In this document: one piece after another, positions 33,940 through 57,872 of the stretch | Layout of the letters: every line of letters begins with the position of its first letter | Position numbering within the stretch: the stretch's first letter is position 1 | Source: Pectobacterium carotovorum | GTDB taxonomy: Bacteria > Pseudomonadota > Gammaproteobacteria > Enterobacterales > Enterobacteriaceae | Length of the DNA: 64,000 nucleotides | Reading direction: 5' to 3' | Assembly (NCBI GenBank): GCA_016415585.1 | Contig: CP066552.1 | Coordinates: 4,154,001-4,218,000, forward strand | The notes under the pieces: generated by a model | What the model was told of the DNA's origin: nothing | Databases searched by the model: none | What the model saw: the letters and a program-made list of their open reading frames with translations, nothing else | Program-made: the position numbers and the translations under genes

Positions 33940-35316
33940 ATGAAAATTATCATTCTTGGCGCGGGTCAGGTCGGCGGAACACTGGCGGAAAATCTAGCGG
34001 GTGAAAACAATGACATTACTGTCGTTGATACTGATGCAAATCGGTTACGCCAGCTTCAGGATAAGTTTGACCTGCGTGTCGTTACAGGGTATGCCTCTCA
34101 CCCACGAGTGCTGCGTGAAGCAGGGGCAGAAGATGCCGATATGCTGGTCGCCGTTACCAATTCAGATGAAACGAATATGGTAGCCTGCCAGATTGCTTAT
34201 TCTCTTTTTAAAACCCCAAACCGGATTGCACGCATTCGCGCCGCTGAATACATTCGTGAGTCAGAACAGCTGTTTTTACCAGAAGCGGTTCCCATCGATC
34301 ACTTGATCTCCCCAGAACAGTTGGTTATCGATAACATTTACAAACTGATCGAATATCCTGGAGCACTTCAGGTCGTCAACTTCGCTGAAGGCAAAGTGAG
34401 TCTTGCCGCAGTTAATGCCTACTATGGTGGCCCACTAGTGGGTAATGCCCTTACCTCCCTCCGCGAACACATTCCGCACGTAGATACCCGCGTTGCGGCT
34501 ATTTTTCGTCACGATCGACCTATTCGCCCACAGGGTTCCACCATCATCGAAGCTGGAGATGAAGTGTTTTTTGTCGCCGCTTCGCAGCATATTCGCGCGG
34601 TGATGAGCGAATTGCAGCGCCTTGAAAAACCCTATAAAAGGATCATGATCGTTGGTGGCGGGAATGTCGGTGCAGGGTTAGCGCAGCGGTTAGAAAAAGA
34701 TTACAGCATTAAGTTGATAGAACGAAATGCAGACCGAGCTGTGGAACTGGCTGAGCTTCTGCAAAACACGGTCGTATTCCATGGTGATGCTTCAGATCAA
34801 GAGCTCCTCGCCGAAGAACATATCGAGCAGATCGATGTATTCATCGCCATTACCAACGATGACGAAGCGAATATTATGTCAGCAATGCTGGCTAAACGCA
34901 TGGGCGCGAAAAAAGTAATGGTACTTATTCAGCGTCGAGCCTATGTCGATCTGGTTCAGGGCAGCGTCATCGATGTCGCAATATCTCCGCAGCAGGCAAC
35001 AATTTCTGCGCTACTCAGCCATGTCCGTAAAGCGGATATCGTAAGCGTATCCTCTTTACGTCGTGGTGTAGCCGAAGCAATCGAGGCCATCGCCCACGGT
35101 GATGAGGGCACATCGAAAGTTGTCGGCAGAATGATCGAAGATATTAAGCTTCCACCCGGTACCACTATCGGCGCAATTGTTCGCGGTGATGACGTCATCA
35201 TTGCCAACGCAAATAGCAAAATTGAACAAGGTGATCATGTCATCATGTTCTTGGCTGACAAGAAGTTTGTGCCTGATGTTGAACGTCTATTTCAACCAAG
35301 TCCCTTCTTTTTGTAA
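33940..35316 (+). CDS. trkA: Trk potassium uptake regulatory subunit TrkA
   Basis: Peripheral membrane NAD-binding subunit that gates TrkH/TrkG potassium uptake. The 458 residues contain two tandem RCK units. The first has [19 protein letters not shown] at the N-terminus and the second [18 protein letters not shown] at about 235, each a Rossmann GxGxxG fold for NAD(H). Each is followed by a small RCK-C domain, the last ending [23 protein letters not shown]. Same length and context (rsmB-trkA-mscL) as E. coli. Confidence 0.97.
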   Translation: MKIIILGAGQVGGTLAENLAGENNDITVVDTDANRLRQLQDKFDLRVVTGYASHPRVLREAGAEDADMLVAVTNSDETNMVACQIAYSLFKTPNRIARIRAAEYIRESEQLFLPEAVPIDHLISPEQLVIDNIYKLIEYPGALQVVNFAEGKVSLAAVNAYYGGPLVGNALTSLREHIPHVDTRVAAIFRHDRPIRPQGSTIIEAGDEVFFVAASQHIRAVMSELQRLEKPYKRIMIVGGGNVGAGLAQRLEKDYSIKLIERNADRAVELAELLQNTVVFHGDASDQELLAEEHIEQIDVFIAITNDDEANIMSAMLAKRMGAKKVMVLIQRRAYVDLVQGSVIDVAISPQQATISALLSHVRKADIVSVSSLRRGVAEAIEAIAHGDEGTSKVVGRMIEDIKLPPGTTIGAIVRGDDVIIANANSKIEQGDHVIMFLADKKFVPDVERLFQPSPFFL

Positions 35317-35408
35317 TGTAGGAACAGATTTATTGCTAATCGATAATCTGGCAAAGATACGGCTATTGGTTAGAATTAATTTATAATTTTTTGGCAAGGA
35401 GAACGGAT

Positions 35409-35822
35409 ATGAGCATCATTAAAGAATTCAGAGAGTTTGCCATGCGTGGCAACGTTGTCGATTTGGCGGTGGGTGTCATTATTGGTGCAGCTTTCGGCAA
35501 GATCGTTTCTTCTCTGGTATCAGATATTATTATGCCGCCACTTGGACTTTTGATTGGTGGGGTCGATTTTAAACAATTCAGCCTTATTCTTCGTGACGCC
35601 CAAGGTGAAATTCCCGCCGTTGTCATGAACTATGGCGCTTTCATCCAGAATATTTTCGACTTTATCATCGTCGCTTTCGCGATTTTTATAGCGATCAAGC
35701 TTATGAATAAAATGCGTCGGAAACAGGAAGATACGCCTGCCGCACCGCCAAAACCTAGCGCAGAAGAGAAGCTATTAGCTGAAATTCGCGATTTACTTAA
35801 AGAACAGCAGCCCAAACAGTAA
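35409..35822 (+). CDS. mscL: large-conductance mechanosensitive channel
   Basis: Pentameric inner-membrane channel that opens under membrane tension to release solutes on osmotic downshock. The 137-residue product has the amphipathic N-terminal helix [17 protein letters not shown]1 with the tight pore stretch [22 protein letters not shown]2 ([23 protein letters not shown]), and the charged cytoplasmic helix [18 protein letters not shown] 35409 is chosen over an upstream in-frame ATG since GGAG precedes it and E. coli MscL starts MSII. It converges with arfA. Confidence 0.98.
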   Translation: MSIIKEFREFAMRGNVVDLAVGVIIGAAFGKIVSSLVSDIIMPPLGLLIGGVDFKQFSLILRDAQGEIPAVVMNYGAFIQNIFDFIIVAFAIFIAIKLMNKMRRKQEDTPAAPPKPSAEEKLLAEIRDLLKEQQPKQ

Positions 35823-35852
35823 AAATTGAGTTTCTATTAGACCTCTGCTTCA

Positions 35853-36065
35853 TTACGCAGAAAGTAGAAAGGCCAGAGGTAAATAATCATTTGATTGCTT
35901 ACCACTGGCCTCCCAATTACCTTTCTTCATGTGCTTCTCTTTTCTACGATAACTTCCCTTCCCTTTTTCATTCACTTCAATTCGTTGGCGAAACAGTGGG
36001 TCATGTAGCAATGCCTCAATGGCGTTGTCTTGGATTTTCCCACGTTTATGTCGGTATGTGGTCAT
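35853..36065 (-). CDS. arfA: alternative ribosome-rescue factor ArfA
   Basis: Rescues ribosomes stalled on non-stop mRNAs by recruiting RF2 when tmRNA is lacking. The 70-residue product shows the conserved [28 protein letters not shown] and [11 protein letters not shown], matching E. coli ArfA. The second of two ATGs (36065) has AGGAG 5 bases before it. The last third of the gene forms a hairpin (35870-35911) like the one that, in E. coli, causes cleavage or termination inside the gene. A truncated non-stop message is then made, and tmRNA keeps ArfA low. Convergent with mscL, as in E. coli. Confidence 0.93.
   Translation of the reverse strand: MTTYRHKRGKIQDNAIEALLHDPLFRQRIEVNEKGKGSYRRKEKHMKKGNWEASGKQSNDYLPLAFLLSA
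35870..35911 (-). promoter_or_regulatory. intragenic arfA hairpin (self-limiting expression)
   Basis: AGGCCAGTGGTAA and TTACCTCTGGCCT (minus strand) form a 13-bp stem with one mismatch inside the arfA coding sequence, followed by TTCTACTTTCT. This position and form match the known E. coli arfA stem-loop acted on by RNase III and transcription termination. Confidence 0.75.
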
Positions 36066-36231
36066 CATTACTCCTAAGAAACTCGGGGGGATATGTACAT
36101 CAATAAAACGTGCAGAGTATATAGTCGAAATGGGTAGATGAGAACAGGTGGGGTGTATTTTTCAGTTCACTCAGACACAGGTAGTTGCCCACCATGTATA
36201 TTTATGCAAAAGCATGACTTATTTCAGATAT

Positions 36232-36259
36232 AAAAAAACCGGGTTTCCCCGGTTTTTTT
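36232..36259 (-). terminator. alpha operon terminator
   Basis: AAAAAAACCGGG pairs with the facing CCCGGTTTTTTT arm around a short loop, giving a strong stem with T runs on both strands. It ends the rpsM-...-rplQ operon. The stretch 36066-36231 upstream of arfA holds no gene I can support; in E. coli zntR and yhdN lie here. Confidence 0.9.
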
Positions 36260-36272
36260 ACGCTCTTACAGA

Positions 36273-36689
<417 letters not shown>

Positions 36690-36705
36690 TTAACCTGTGA
36701 TCTGG

Positions 36706-37695
36706 TTACTCATCAGCAATGCTTGCCGGTGGCCAGTTTTCCAAGCGCATGCCCAGAGACAAACCACGGGAAGCCAGTACGTCTTTAATCTCAGTAAGAG
36801 ATTTTTTACCAAGGTTAGGCGTTTTGAGCAGCTCAACCTCGGTACGCTGTACCAGATCACCGATGTAGTGGATAGCTTCTGCCTTAAGGCAGTTAGCAGA
36901 GCGGACAGTCAATTCCAGATCGTCAACAGGGCGCAGCAGGATCGGATCGAATTCTGGTTTCTCTTCTTTAACTTCTGGCTGACGAACATCACGTAAGTCA
37001 ACAAAAGCTTCAAGTTGTTCAGCCAGAATGGTAGCCGCACGGCGGATCGCCTCTTCAGGATCGATCGTGCCATTGGTTTCCATTTCGATGACTAGCTTGT
37101 CCAGGTCAGTACGCTGTTCTACACGAGCTGCTTCAACATTGTAGGCAATACGCTCTACAGGGCTGTAGCAAGCATCAACTAACAGACGACCAATCGGGCG
37201 CTCATCTTCTTCCGTATGAATACGGGCAGATGCCGGCACATAACCACGACCACGTTGAACTTTGATACGCATGCTAATAGATGCGTTTTCATCGGTCAGA
37301 TGGCAAATTAAGTGCTGCGGCTTGACGATTTCGACATCACCATCATGGATGATGTCGGCTGCAGTCACAGGGCCAATGCCAGATTTATTCAGGGTAAGAA
37401 TAACTTCATCTTTGCCTTGAACTCTCACCGCCAGCCCTTTCAGGTTGAGCAGGATTTCCAGGATATCTTCCTGTACGCCTTCTTTGGTGCTGTACTCATG
37501 CAGTACACCATCAATCTCAACCTCGGTCACCGCGCAACCTGGCATGGATGAAAGCAGAATACGGCGCAGTGCGTTGCCAAGAGTATGGCCGAAGCCCCGC
37601 TCTAATGGCTCAAGGGTCACCTTGGCGTGCGTCGAACTCACTTGCTCGATATCAACCAGGCGCGGTTTTAGAAACTCTGTCACAGAACCCTGCAT
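36706..37695 (-). CDS. rpoA: RNA polymerase alpha subunit
   Basis: Nucleates assembly of RNA polymerase and contacts activators and UP elements. The 329-residue product has the N-terminal dimerisation domain ([23 protein letters not shown], about 30-52), an acidic linker, and the C-terminal domain with [24 protein letters not shown], including the DNA-contacting Arg265 region, and [22 protein letters not shown]. Same length as E. coli. It lies 25 bases after rpsD in the alpha operon. Confidence 0.99.
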
Positions 37696-37720
37696 TGTGT
37701 CCTCTCTTTGGTACTAAGCT

Positions 37721-38359
<639 letters not shown>

Positions 38360-38371
38360 CTAAAAGCGGCG

Positions 38372-38764
<393 letters not shown>

Positions 38765-38777
38765 TCAATCACCCCGA

Positions 38778-39134
38778 TTATTTCTTGATCGGTTTGCGCG
38801 GACCCTTGCGGGTACGGGCGTTAGTCTTGGTACGCTGACCGCGAACCGGCAGACCACGACGATGACGCAAACCACGATAAGTACCAAGGTCCATAAGACG
38901 CTTGATGCTCAGGGTAACTTCACGACGCAGATCACCTTCTACAACAAACTTGGCAACTTCGTCACGCAGCTTATCGATTTGCTCTTCAGACAGCTCACTG
39001 ATCTTAACATCTTCGGCAATCCCTGTTGCAGCACAAATAGCCTGCGACCGGGTTTTACCGATACCGAAAATCGACGTTAACGCAATAACGGTATGTTTAT
39101 GATCAGGAATGTTAATGCCTGCTATACGGGCCAC
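38778..39134 (-). CDS. rpsM: 30S ribosomal protein S13
   Basis: Head protein of the 30S subunit that contacts the 50S and P-site tRNA. It has 118 residues starting [26 protein letters not shown] and ending in the basic [18 protein letters not shown]. The start codon is GTG, as in E. coli, and lies inside the S4-responsive leader with AGGAG 9 bases upstream. First gene of the alpha operon. Confidence 0.98.
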   Translation of the reverse strand: MARIAGINIPDHKHTVIALTSIFGIGKTRSQAICAATGIAEDVKISELSEEQIDKLRDEVAKFVVEGDLRREVTLSIKRLMDLGTYRGLRHRRGLPVRGQRTKTNARTRKGPRKPIKK

Positions 39135-39250
39135 TATGCACTCCTACAATTTTATACAGCAACACCATTCTGAAAAGCCCGTTTTCAGGATACTCAAATA
39201 ATGTTGCAGCTACATACAAAAGATTGGCTGGCTAATCTAGCCAGCTCAAT
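39135..39250 (-). promoter_or_regulatory. alpha operon leader: S4 target pseudoknot and upstream hairpin
   Basis: TGAAAACGGGCTTTTCA (39187-39171 on the minus strand) and the following bases to TAGGAGTGCATAGTGGCC match the nested-pseudoknot leader of E. coli rpsM, where S4 binds and blocks translation. Further up, 39224-39249 forms GCTGGCTA/TAGCCAGC, a hairpin in the rpmJ-rpsM gap with a weak T tail that may be an attenuator. Confidence 0.75.
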
Positions 39251-39280
39251 CCAACTTTGCAAGAAAAATATGCGAGATAA

Positions 39281-39430
<150 letters not shown>

Positions 39431-40762
39431 TTAACGGTTATAGCCTTTCAGGTTTGCTTTCTTCAATGCAGACTCATATTGACTTGACATCATCAGAGTT
39501 TGCACTTGAGCCATAAAGTCCATGATGACGACAACAACGATCAATAAAGATGTACCCCCGAAATAGAAAGGTACTTTCATTGCGTCACGCATAAACTCCG
39601 GGATCAGGCAGATAAAAGTAATATACATCGCACCAATCAGAGTCAGGCGAGTCATCACTTTATCGATATATTTCGCCGTTTGCTCTCCCGGACGAATTCC
39701 TGGCACGAATGCACCGGACTTCTTCAGGTTATCTGCTGTTTCGCGTGGGTTGAAAACCAACGCAGTGTAGAAGAAACAGAAGAAGATGATTGCAGACGCA
39801 TAGAGTAACACATAAAGCGGTTGTCCGGGCTGCAAATACAGCGAAATAGTTGTCAGCCAGTTCCAACCGGTACCGCCCCCAAACCAAGATGCAATCGTGG
39901 CTGGGAACAGAATAATACTGGAGGCGAAAATTGCAGGGATAACCCCAGCCATGTTCACCTTCAGCGGTAAATGCGTACTCTGTGCTGCATAAACACGACG
40001 ACCCTGTTGACGTTTTGCATAGTTAACGACGATACGACGTTGACCACGCTCAACGAAAACAACGAAGAAGGTTACTGCAAACACTAAAACTGCAACCAAC
40101 AGCAACAGGAGGAAGTGCAGGTCGCCTTGCCGAGCTTGCTCGATGGTATGGCCAATGGCCGACGGTAGTCCCGCAACAATACCAGCGAAGATTATGATCG
40201 AGATACCGTTACCGATACCACGTTCCGTAATCTGTTCTCCCAGCCACATCAGGAACATTGTCCCAGTAACCAGGCTCACAACAGCGGTAAAGTAGAAAGC
40301 AAAACCTGGATTTATCACCAAGTCTTGCATCCCAGGCATATTCGGCAAACCGGTAGCAATACCGATCGACTGGAATATAGCCAATACCAAGGTACCGTAG
40401 CGAGTATACTGGCTTATCTTACGACGGCCAGCTTCCCCTTCTTTCTTTATTTCAGCCAACGCTGGATGAACCACCGTCAGCAATTGGATAATAATCGACG
40501 CCGAAATATACGGCATAATACCCAGTGCAAAGATAGAAGCACGGCTGAGAGCACCACCAGAGAACATGTTAAACATTTCAATGATGGTGCCTCGCTGCTG
40601 TTCAAGCAATTTGGCAAGCACAGTGGCATCAATACCAGGAATTGGGATAAAAGAGCCAATACGGAAAACAATCAGCGCACCGATAACAAACAAAAGTCTG
40701 CGCTTCAGTTCACCAACTCCGCCTTTAGCACTTTGAAAATCTAATCCTGGTTGCTTAGCCAT
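39431..40762 (-). CDS. secY: protein translocase subunit SecY
   Basis: Channel-forming subunit of the SecYEG translocon in the inner membrane. The 443 residues, as in E. coli, have ten membrane segments, the plug region after TM1 ([30 protein letters not shown]), the long cytoplasmic loop with [16 protein letters not shown] (ribosome/SecA contact), and the C-terminal [15 protein letters not shown]. Fits the usual place between rplO (7-base gap) and rpmJ in the spc operon. Confidence 0.99.
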   Translation of the reverse strand: MAKQPGLDFQSAKGGVGELKRRLLFVIGALIVFRIGSFIPIPGIDATVLAKLLEQQRGTIIEMFNMFSGGALSRASIFALGIMPYISASIIIQLLTVVHPALAEIKKEGEAGRRKISQYTRYGTLVLAIFQSIGIATGLPNMPGMQDLVINPGFAFYFTAVVSLVTGTMFLMWLGEQITERGIGNGISIIIFAGIVAGLPSAIGHTIEQARQGDLHFLLLLLVAVLVFAVTFFVVFVERGQRRIVVNYAKRQQGRRVYAAQSTHLPLKVNMAGVIPAIFASSIILFPATIASWFGGGTGWNWLTTISLYLQPGQPLYVLLYASAIIFFCFFYTALVFNPRETADNLKKSGAFVPGIRPGEQTAKYIDKVMTRLTLIGAMYITFICLIPEFMRDAMKVPFYFGGTSLLIVVVVIMDFMAQVQTLMMSSQYESALKKANLKGYNR

Positions 40763-40769
40763 CTGCTAC

Positions 40770-41902
<1,133 letters not shown>

Positions 41903-41907
41903 CTACC

Positions 41908-42270
<363 letters not shown>

Positions 42271-42804
42271 TTACTTCTTCTTAGCCTCTTTGGTACGCAC
42301 GACTTCGTCGGCGTAACGGACACCCTTGCCTTTATAAGGCTCAGGACGACGGTAGGCGCGTAATTCCGCAGCAACCTGACCAATAACCTGCTTATCAGCA
42401 CCTTTCAGTACGATTTCAGTTTGGCTTGGGCATTCTGCAGTAATACCTGCCGGCAGTGCATGCTCTATTGGGTGAGAAAACCCGAGAGACAGGTTAACAG
42501 CGTTGCCCTTAACAGCAGCACGGTAACCCACACCAACCAACTGCAGCTTCTTAGTGAAGCCTTCGGTAACACCGATAACCATTGCGTTCAACAGAGCACG
42601 AGTAGTACCCGCTTGAGCCCATCCATCAACGAAACCTTCGCGCGGGGCGAAAGTTAAAGCGTTGTCAGCTTGTTTCACTTCAACAGCATCGTGGATTTTA
42701 CGACTCAGCTCGCCGTTTTTACCCTTAATCGAAACATCCTGACCGTTGAGTTTTACCTCTACGCCGGCAGGAATGACGACGGGTGCTTTTGCAACACGAG
42801 ACAT
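42271..42804 (-). CDS. rplF: 50S ribosomal protein L6
   Basis: Large-subunit protein near the factor-binding site, with two similar alpha/beta domains. It has 177 residues starting [21 protein letters not shown] and ending with the family signature [26 protein letters not shown]. Spc operon, 12 bases after rpsH. Confidence 0.98.
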   Translation of the reverse strand: MSRVAKAPVVIPAGVEVKLNGQDVSIKGKNGELSRKIHDAVEVKQADNALTFAPREGFVDGWAQAGTTRALLNAMVIGVTEGFTKKLQLVGVGYRAAVKGNAVNLSLGFSHPIEHALPAGITAECPSQTEIVLKGADKQVIGQVAAELRAYRRPEPYKGKGVRYADEVVRTKEAKKK

Positions 42805-42816
42805 TTTTCCTCCCGA

Positions 42817-43215
<399 letters not shown>

Positions 43216-43242
43216 TTACTCCCGTGATTCAATTGGTGACAA

Positions 43243-43548
43243 TTACCAGCTAGCCTTTTTCAAGCCAGGTACTTCACCGCGCATGGCGGCTTCACGCAGC
43301 TTAATACGGCTCAACCCGAATTTGCCCACATAACCATGTGGACGGCCAGTTTGGCGGCAGCGATTACGCTGACGAGACGGGCTGGAATCACGCGGCAGAG
43401 TCTGCAGCTTAAGAACCGCATCCCAACGATCTTCGTCGGATGAGTTCACACCAGAGATGATAGCTTTCAATTCCTCGCGTTTAGCGCGGTATTTTTCAGC
43501 CAGTTTCACACGAACAACTTCGCGTGCTTTCATGGATTGCTTAGCCAT
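43243..43548 (-). CDS. rpsN: 30S ribosomal protein S14
   Basis: Head protein of the 30S subunit. It has 101 residues from [20 protein letters not shown] to the conserved [34 protein letters not shown]. It is the zinc-free (C-minus) form, with no CxxC pair, as in E. coli. The frame stays open upstream into rplE, but ATG 43548 is the conserved start. Confidence 0.98.
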   Translation of the reverse strand: MAKQSMKAREVVRVKLAEKYRAKREELKAIISGVNSSDEDRWDAVLKLQTLPRDSSPSRQRNRCRQTGRPHGYVGKFGLSRIKLREAAMRGEVPGLKKASW

Positions 43549-43561
43549 TAGTAACCCTACC

Positions 43562-44965
<1,404 letters not shown>

Positions 44966-44973
44966 CTACTTTA

Positions 44974-46902
<1,929 letters not shown>

Positions 46903-46907
46903 CTACC

Positions 46908-47189
<282 letters not shown>

Positions 47190-47202
47190 TTATCCTCTAA
47201 GA

Positions 47203-49598
<2,396 letters not shown>

Positions 49599-49618
49599 TC
49601 AATCGCTCAATGACCTGA

Positions 49619-50141
<523 letters not shown>

Positions 50142-50234
50142 CAAGCGGGATGAAATGATTTTAAATCCGGCCGGACGATGTGTGCGACTCCAGCCGGATT
50201 GGGGATAACAATACATAGCATCGTACCTGCTATG

Positions 50235-50708
50235 TTACTCAGCTTTTAGCTGAGCTTGAAGATAGTTTTGTATGCCAAGACGTGAAATCAAATCTAATTC
50301 TGTTTCCAGCCAGTCTATGTGACCTTCTTCATCGGCAAGAATTTCTATCATTAAATCCCTACTGACGTAGTCATGCACCGAATCAGCATAGGCAATTGCC
50401 TCACGCAAATTCTTTGCACCATCCAATTCAAGTTGAAGGTCAGAACGTAAAATCTCTTCGACATCCTCGCCAATATTTAACTTACCCAAATCCTGTAGAT
50501 TCGGGATGCCTTCAAGAAATAGGATTCGTTCGATGTAGCGATCAGCATGCTTCATTTCGTCAATAGACTCATGATATTCGTGATCGTTTAGACGGGTTAA
50601 GCCCCAGTTTTTAAACATTCGGGCATGAAGAAAATATTGGTTAATGGCTACCAGCTCGTTGCCCAATAATTTATTCAGGTGGGTGATGACTTTTTTATCG
50701 CCTTTCAT
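50235..50708 (-). CDS. bfr: bacterioferritin
   Basis: Forms a 24-subunit heme-containing shell that oxidises and stores iron. The 157-residue four-helix protein has the ferroxidase ligands in [14 protein letters not shown] (Glu18 precedes it), Glu51 and His54 in [17 protein letters not shown] (Met52 for heme), Glu94, and Glu127/His130 in [14 protein letters not shown]. It lies 72 bases after bfd and in the same direction, as in E. coli. Confidence 0.97.
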   Translation of the reverse strand: MKGDKKVITHLNKLLGNELVAINQYFLHARMFKNWGLTRLNDHEYHESIDEMKHADRYIERILFLEGIPNLQDLGKLNIGEDVEEILRSDLQLELDGAKNLREAIAYADSVHDYVSRDLMIEILADEEGHIDWLETELDLISRLGIQNYLQAQLKAE

Positions 50709-50780
50709 GACATGCTCCTCCGCTCCAGTTCTTAAAGTGTAGAACCGGTAAGCAGAGAGTCAAAAAAACGACCCTACATT

Positions 50781-50975
50781 TTATGCTACTTCATACATAT
50801 CAGGAATTTTAGCCTGCTCTTCCTCAAAAATGACACGCGCCTGGCGAATACACTTACCACAATCTGTCCCAATAGGAACGAGCTTGCGTAATTGTTGCAT
50901 AGATTGAGGCTGGTGCTGACGAACAGCATTACGAATGACTTTGTCAGAAATTGCGTTACACAAACAAACATACAT
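50781..50975 (-). CDS. bfd: bacterioferritin-associated ferredoxin
   Basis: [2Fe-2S] protein that reduces iron in bacterioferritin and so releases it. The 64 residues carry the BFD-fold cluster ligands CxC in [12 protein letters not shown] (Cys4, Cys6) and CGKCIRQA near residues 38-41. The start is set at MYVCLC, as in E. coli; an upstream ATG at 50990 would add MSHSG, and neither has a strong ribosome site. A Fur-like box lies about 110 bases upstream, in line with the known iron repression of bfd. Confidence 0.92.
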   Translation of the reverse strand: MYVCLCNAISDKVIRNAVRQHQPQSMQQLRKLVPIGTDCGKCIRQARVIFEEEQAKIPDMYEVA

Positions 50976-51083
50976 ACCAGAATGACTCATTGTTATCGCG
51001 AGTGTCTTTCACGCTACCTTTCGGGACACTGCAAACGGTATTTGAAACCGCTCCTAGCGATTTTTTAACCAACGAAGTTATTC

Positions 51084-51098
51084 TAAATAAGAATTATT
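51084..51098. promoter_or_regulatory. Fur-like box upstream of bfd
   Basis: TAAATAAGAATTATT, identical over 15 bases to the site before the siderophore receptor (7506-7520). It lies between bfd and tuf, about 110 bases before bfd. Confidence 0.55.
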
Positions 51099-51131
51099 TT
51101 TATTTCAATTTCCATTTAATCATTAAGACGT

Positions 51132-51157
51132 AAAAAAGGCACCGGAGTGCCTTTTTC
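51132..51157 (-). terminator. str operon terminator after tuf
   Basis: AAAAAGGCAC (51133-51142) pairs with GTGCCTTTTT (51147-51156) around a 4-base loop, with T runs on both strands. It ends the rpsL-rpsG-fusA-tuf operon. Confidence 0.93.
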
Positions 51158-51178
51158 ATGCATTGAGTTTATCAGCGA

Positions 51179-52378
<1,200 letters not shown>

Positions 52379-52432
52379 TCAAATGCTCTCCCCCTATGGA
52401 GAGAGCACGGGATTTTGTTTTAACCCTGAGGT

Positions 52433-54577
<2,145 letters not shown>

Positions 54578-54643
54578 TTAGTTAACCCAAGCGGGTTGGC
54601 TATCTTTAGCGCCCGCTTGGTTAGCATGACTACAACGAAGGGA

Positions 54644-55129
<486 letters not shown>

Positions 55130-55210
55130 TTAATTCAGGATTGTCCAAAACTCTACGAGTTTAGTTTGACATTTAAGTTAAAACGTTTGGCCTTACTTAA
55201 CGGAGAACCA

Positions 55211-55585
<375 letters not shown>

Positions 55586-55666
55586 TCAAAAAGCTCCTGG
55601 GTTTTGCTTCGTAAACACGTAATAAATCGCCTCATGTTTGCGCAAGGCAAAGTATGAGGACGCAGA

Positions 55667-55695
55667 ATTTTAGGGCTGGCAGTGGAAGGAGTCAA
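55667..55695 (-). promoter_or_regulatory. str operon promoter
   Basis: On the minus strand TTGACT (55695-55690), a 17-base spacer, and TAAAAT (55672-55667), 82 bases before rpsL. It lies between tusB and rpsL, just after the tusB stop, as in E. coli. Confidence 0.8.
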
Positions 55696-55716
55696 GAAAT
55701 ATACAAAAATTCGGCG

Positions 55717-56004
55717 TTACCACGCGAGTTGCTGCGGGTGTTCCACTGTCAGTTGAACAAACTGATTATAGTCAATGAGCGTCACATTGTTTGAAATTTG
55801 TTCAGTCATTCCTCTTGCCGCCGTATCAGGCTGGAGCGCGTAGAGAAGAACAGCTGAATCAAGGAGACGCTGAATAATATCTCCACCAGCTAGCGCAGCG
55901 ATCACACCGTCTTGCAATAAGACCAACGCATCACCCTGACCCAAAGCGAGCAGAAGTGCATCCAAGTCAACGTGATAAGGAGAACGTGAGAGCGTATGCA
56001 GCAT
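55717..56004 (-). CDS. tusB: sulfurtransferase complex subunit TusB
   Basis: Part of the TusBCD complex that passes sulfur from TusA to TusE for 2-thiouridine in tRNA wobble positions. The 95-residue DsrH-like protein starts MLHTLSRSPYHVDLDALLLALGQGDALVLLQDGVIAAL and matches the length of its E. coli relative. It lies 17 bases after tusC and is followed by the str promoter. Confidence 0.94.
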   Translation of the reverse strand: MLHTLSRSPYHVDLDALLLALGQGDALVLLQDGVIAALAGGDIIQRLLDSAVLLYALQPDTAARGMTEQISNNVTLIDYNQFVQLTVEHPQQLAW

Positions 56005-56021
56005 AAAGGGGAAACCCGTCG

Positions 56022-56381
56022 CTAGAATGAAAGGATGGAATGATAATCGGCCAGCTTACTGCGCCATGCTTGCGGCGCTAATAGTTCGACATCCAAAACC
56101 CAGTCTGTCTCTATACTCAGCCCGCGCTGACGCACAGAAGTCTCGCACAGATAGCAACATTCGATATCGTACAATGGCAGCACACCAAACGTTGCGATGT
56201 AATTACGCATCAAAATCTTTTCCGGCTGTTGATGCGGCAGCAGTTGAAGCACGCCATCGCCAACAAAAAATACGCCAATCTCTTCCGTCAGTGCTGACAT
56301 AGCCAATAGTGCATCCAGCCCCTCTCGCCCAGCAGCACTCCCATGTGGAGAATGCGTAAAAACAAATGCGACTCGCTTCAT
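56022..56381 (-). CDS. tusC: sulfurtransferase complex subunit TusC
   Basis: DsrF-like structural subunit of the TusBCD sulfur relay. It has 119 residues: [48 protein letters not shown] and a C-terminal ADYHSILSF, as in E. coli TusC (119 aa). No catalytic Cys is expected in this subunit. It lies 9 bases after tusD. Confidence 0.95.
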   Translation of the reverse strand: MKRVAFVFTHSPHGSAAGREGLDALLAMSALTEEIGVFFVGDGVLQLLPHQQPEKILMRNYIATFGVLPLYDIECCYLCETSVRQRGLSIETDWVLDVELLAPQAWRSKLADYHSILSF

Positions 56382-56390
56382 AACGCTACC

Positions 56391-56780
56391 TTAAAACTGA
56401 ATAACCCGATCGCAGGTCAGCACCGATTGCGCCAGCTCCCCCAGCCCGCTCAGAACAAAGCCGGGTTGCAGATTCGCGCCAGCAAGATTGAGCTGAGTCG
56501 CTTGCTGTGCATCGGTCACACCTCTGCGTAATGCAGCGGCGACACAGACATTCAGCGCAACCTGATGCATTTCACCCAACTTCTGCCAGGCGCGTACAAG
56601 ATCAAACTCATCATTAGCGGGTGACGTTAGCTGGTTGGCATTTAGCACGCCCTCGCGATAGAAGAACACACTTTTCAGTCTGTGCCCTTCAGCCAACAGC
56701 ACCTGTGCAAACTGCAACGCGCTGCTTGCCTGCTGTGTGCCATAAGCCGGGCCAGTCACCAGCAAACAGTAACTCAGCAT
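56391..56780 (-). CDS. tusD: sulfurtransferase TusD
   Basis: Catalytic DsrE-like subunit of TusBCD. It accepts sulfur from TusA on a conserved Cys and passes it to TusE. The 129-residue product has [46 protein letters not shown] and the active Cys79 in [13 protein letters not shown]. Its ATG overlaps the yheO stop (TAATG), so it is translationally coupled to yheO. Confidence 0.96.
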   Translation of the reverse strand: MLSYCLLVTGPAYGTQQASSALQFAQVLLAEGHRLKSVFFYREGVLNANQLTSPANDEFDLVRAWQKLGEMHQVALNVCVAAALRRGVTDAQQATQLNLAGANLQPGFVLSGLGELAQSVLTCDRVIQF

Positions 56781-57502
56781 TAACGTTCGTGCCCGCTGAA
56801 GTCACCGCTTTTGAATTGACGGATATAAAGGTAGACCGTGTGTTTGGAGATATTGAGGCGTTCGGCGACCTGGTTGATGGCGTCTTTAATATCAAAGATG
56901 CCTTTCTCATACAGGCTCAGTACGATTTGGCGATTTTTCGCATTATTGGAGACGTTGCGATCCGCATTAACTTCCTCAATCGAAAATTCCAGCGTTTGTG
57001 CCACGAGATCATCAACGGATGACGCAAAGTTAACGGAAGAAGCGGCATCGTTCGTTTCAGGTGGAATAAAGGTCTGCACGATCTGAGAGAAAGGCACATC
57101 CAGATTCATGTTGATACACAGCAGCCCAATCACGCGCTGATCGCGATTACGGATCGCAATCGTCACTGACTTCATCAACACGCCGCTTTTTGCACGGGTA
57201 AAATAGGCTTTCGACACGCTGCTATCTTCACCTGCCATGTCATGCAGCATGCGCAATGCAAGATCTGTAATCGGCGAGCCAATCTTCCTACCAGTATGTT
57301 CCCCATTCGCAATACGCACGGCGGAACATTTAAGATCCTCAAGCGAGTGCAACACAATCTCACAGTGCTCGCCAATCAACATGGCCAAGCCATCAACCAC
57401 CGCTTCATACGATTTCAGGATCTCATAGTCCGTTTGACTGAAAGGACGTTCATCCAGCAAATCAAGCTCATAAGATTCGCCAGATACAAGCGAATTAGAC
57501 AT
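56780..57502 (-). CDS. yheO: YheO-type PAS/helix-turn-helix regulator
   Basis: Predicted transcription regulator of the DauR/YheO family. The 240 residues equal E. coli YheO. A YheO-like PAS domain (about 20-130) has [38 protein letters not shown], and the C-terminal helix-turn-helix reads [31 protein letters not shown] 57502 gives the conserved start; an ATG at 57526 would add eight residues, but that region borders a repeat. Its targets are unknown. It is co-transcribed with tusDCB, and the MITE-like repeat at 57526 lies 24 bases before its start. Confidence 0.93.
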   Translation of the reverse strand: MSNSLVSGESYELDLLDERPFSQTDYEILKSYEAVVDGLAMLIGEHCEIVLHSLEDLKCSAVRIANGEHTGRKIGSPITDLALRMLHDMAGEDSSVSKAYFTRAKSGVLMKSVTIAIRNRDQRVIGLLCINMNLDVPFSQIVQTFIPPETNDAASSVNFASSVDDLVAQTLEFSIEEVNADRNVSNNAKNRQIVLSLYEKGIFDIKDAINQVAERLNISKHTVYLYIRQFKSGDFSGHER

Positions 57503-57525
57503 GGCAGACACCACCCTCAACGTCA

Positions 57526-57722
57526 TTATCCCCTAAATAATTCGAGCTGCGTGACAAAACGTTAGCGTTTTGAACAACGCTCTGCGTTGCCCCTTTAGGG
57601 CAAGACCCATTTATGGCCTTGTAACGCGGCAACTGCGTAAATCCCCAGGAGCTTACTCAGTAAGTGACTGAGGTGAGTAAGAGCGGCCAACGCACAAGCA
57701 GCTTGAAGTATGACGGGTCTAT
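57526..57722. repeat. MITE-like palindromic repeat, copy 2
   Basis: Second copy of the element at 12882-13077. The left end is TCCCCTAAATAATTCGAGC; the right end, read inward, is ACCCGTCATACTTCAAGC. The shared core is ATCCCCAGGAGCTTACTCAG...GTGACTGAGGTGAGTAAG. The left arm carries a private insert with CAAAACG/CGTTTTG and TTGCCC/GGGCAA hairpins. No ORF. It separates yheO from eptA; 57723-57794 shows nothing further. Confidence 0.75.
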
Positions 57723-57794
57723 TTATTTTGTATTGACAAGGGGCATAGTCTAGCAAATGTCCACACTCGCGTCCCTGAATTTAACGGGCTACCT

Positions 57795-57811
57795 CTTAAG
57801 GTTGTATTAAT
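57795..57811. promoter_or_regulatory. putative PmrA (BasR) box
   Basis: CTTAAG, five bases, then ATTAAT (57795-57811). It fits the PmrA consensus of two (C/T)TTAA half sites with 5-base spacing. It lies 62 bases upstream of eptA, so BasR probably autoactivates the operon. Confidence 0.6.
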
Positions 57812-57872
57812 TTAACCCCGCTAGAGTCAGCGTCTTCTTTCCTCTCCATAATGGAAATCACGAGAGACGTGT

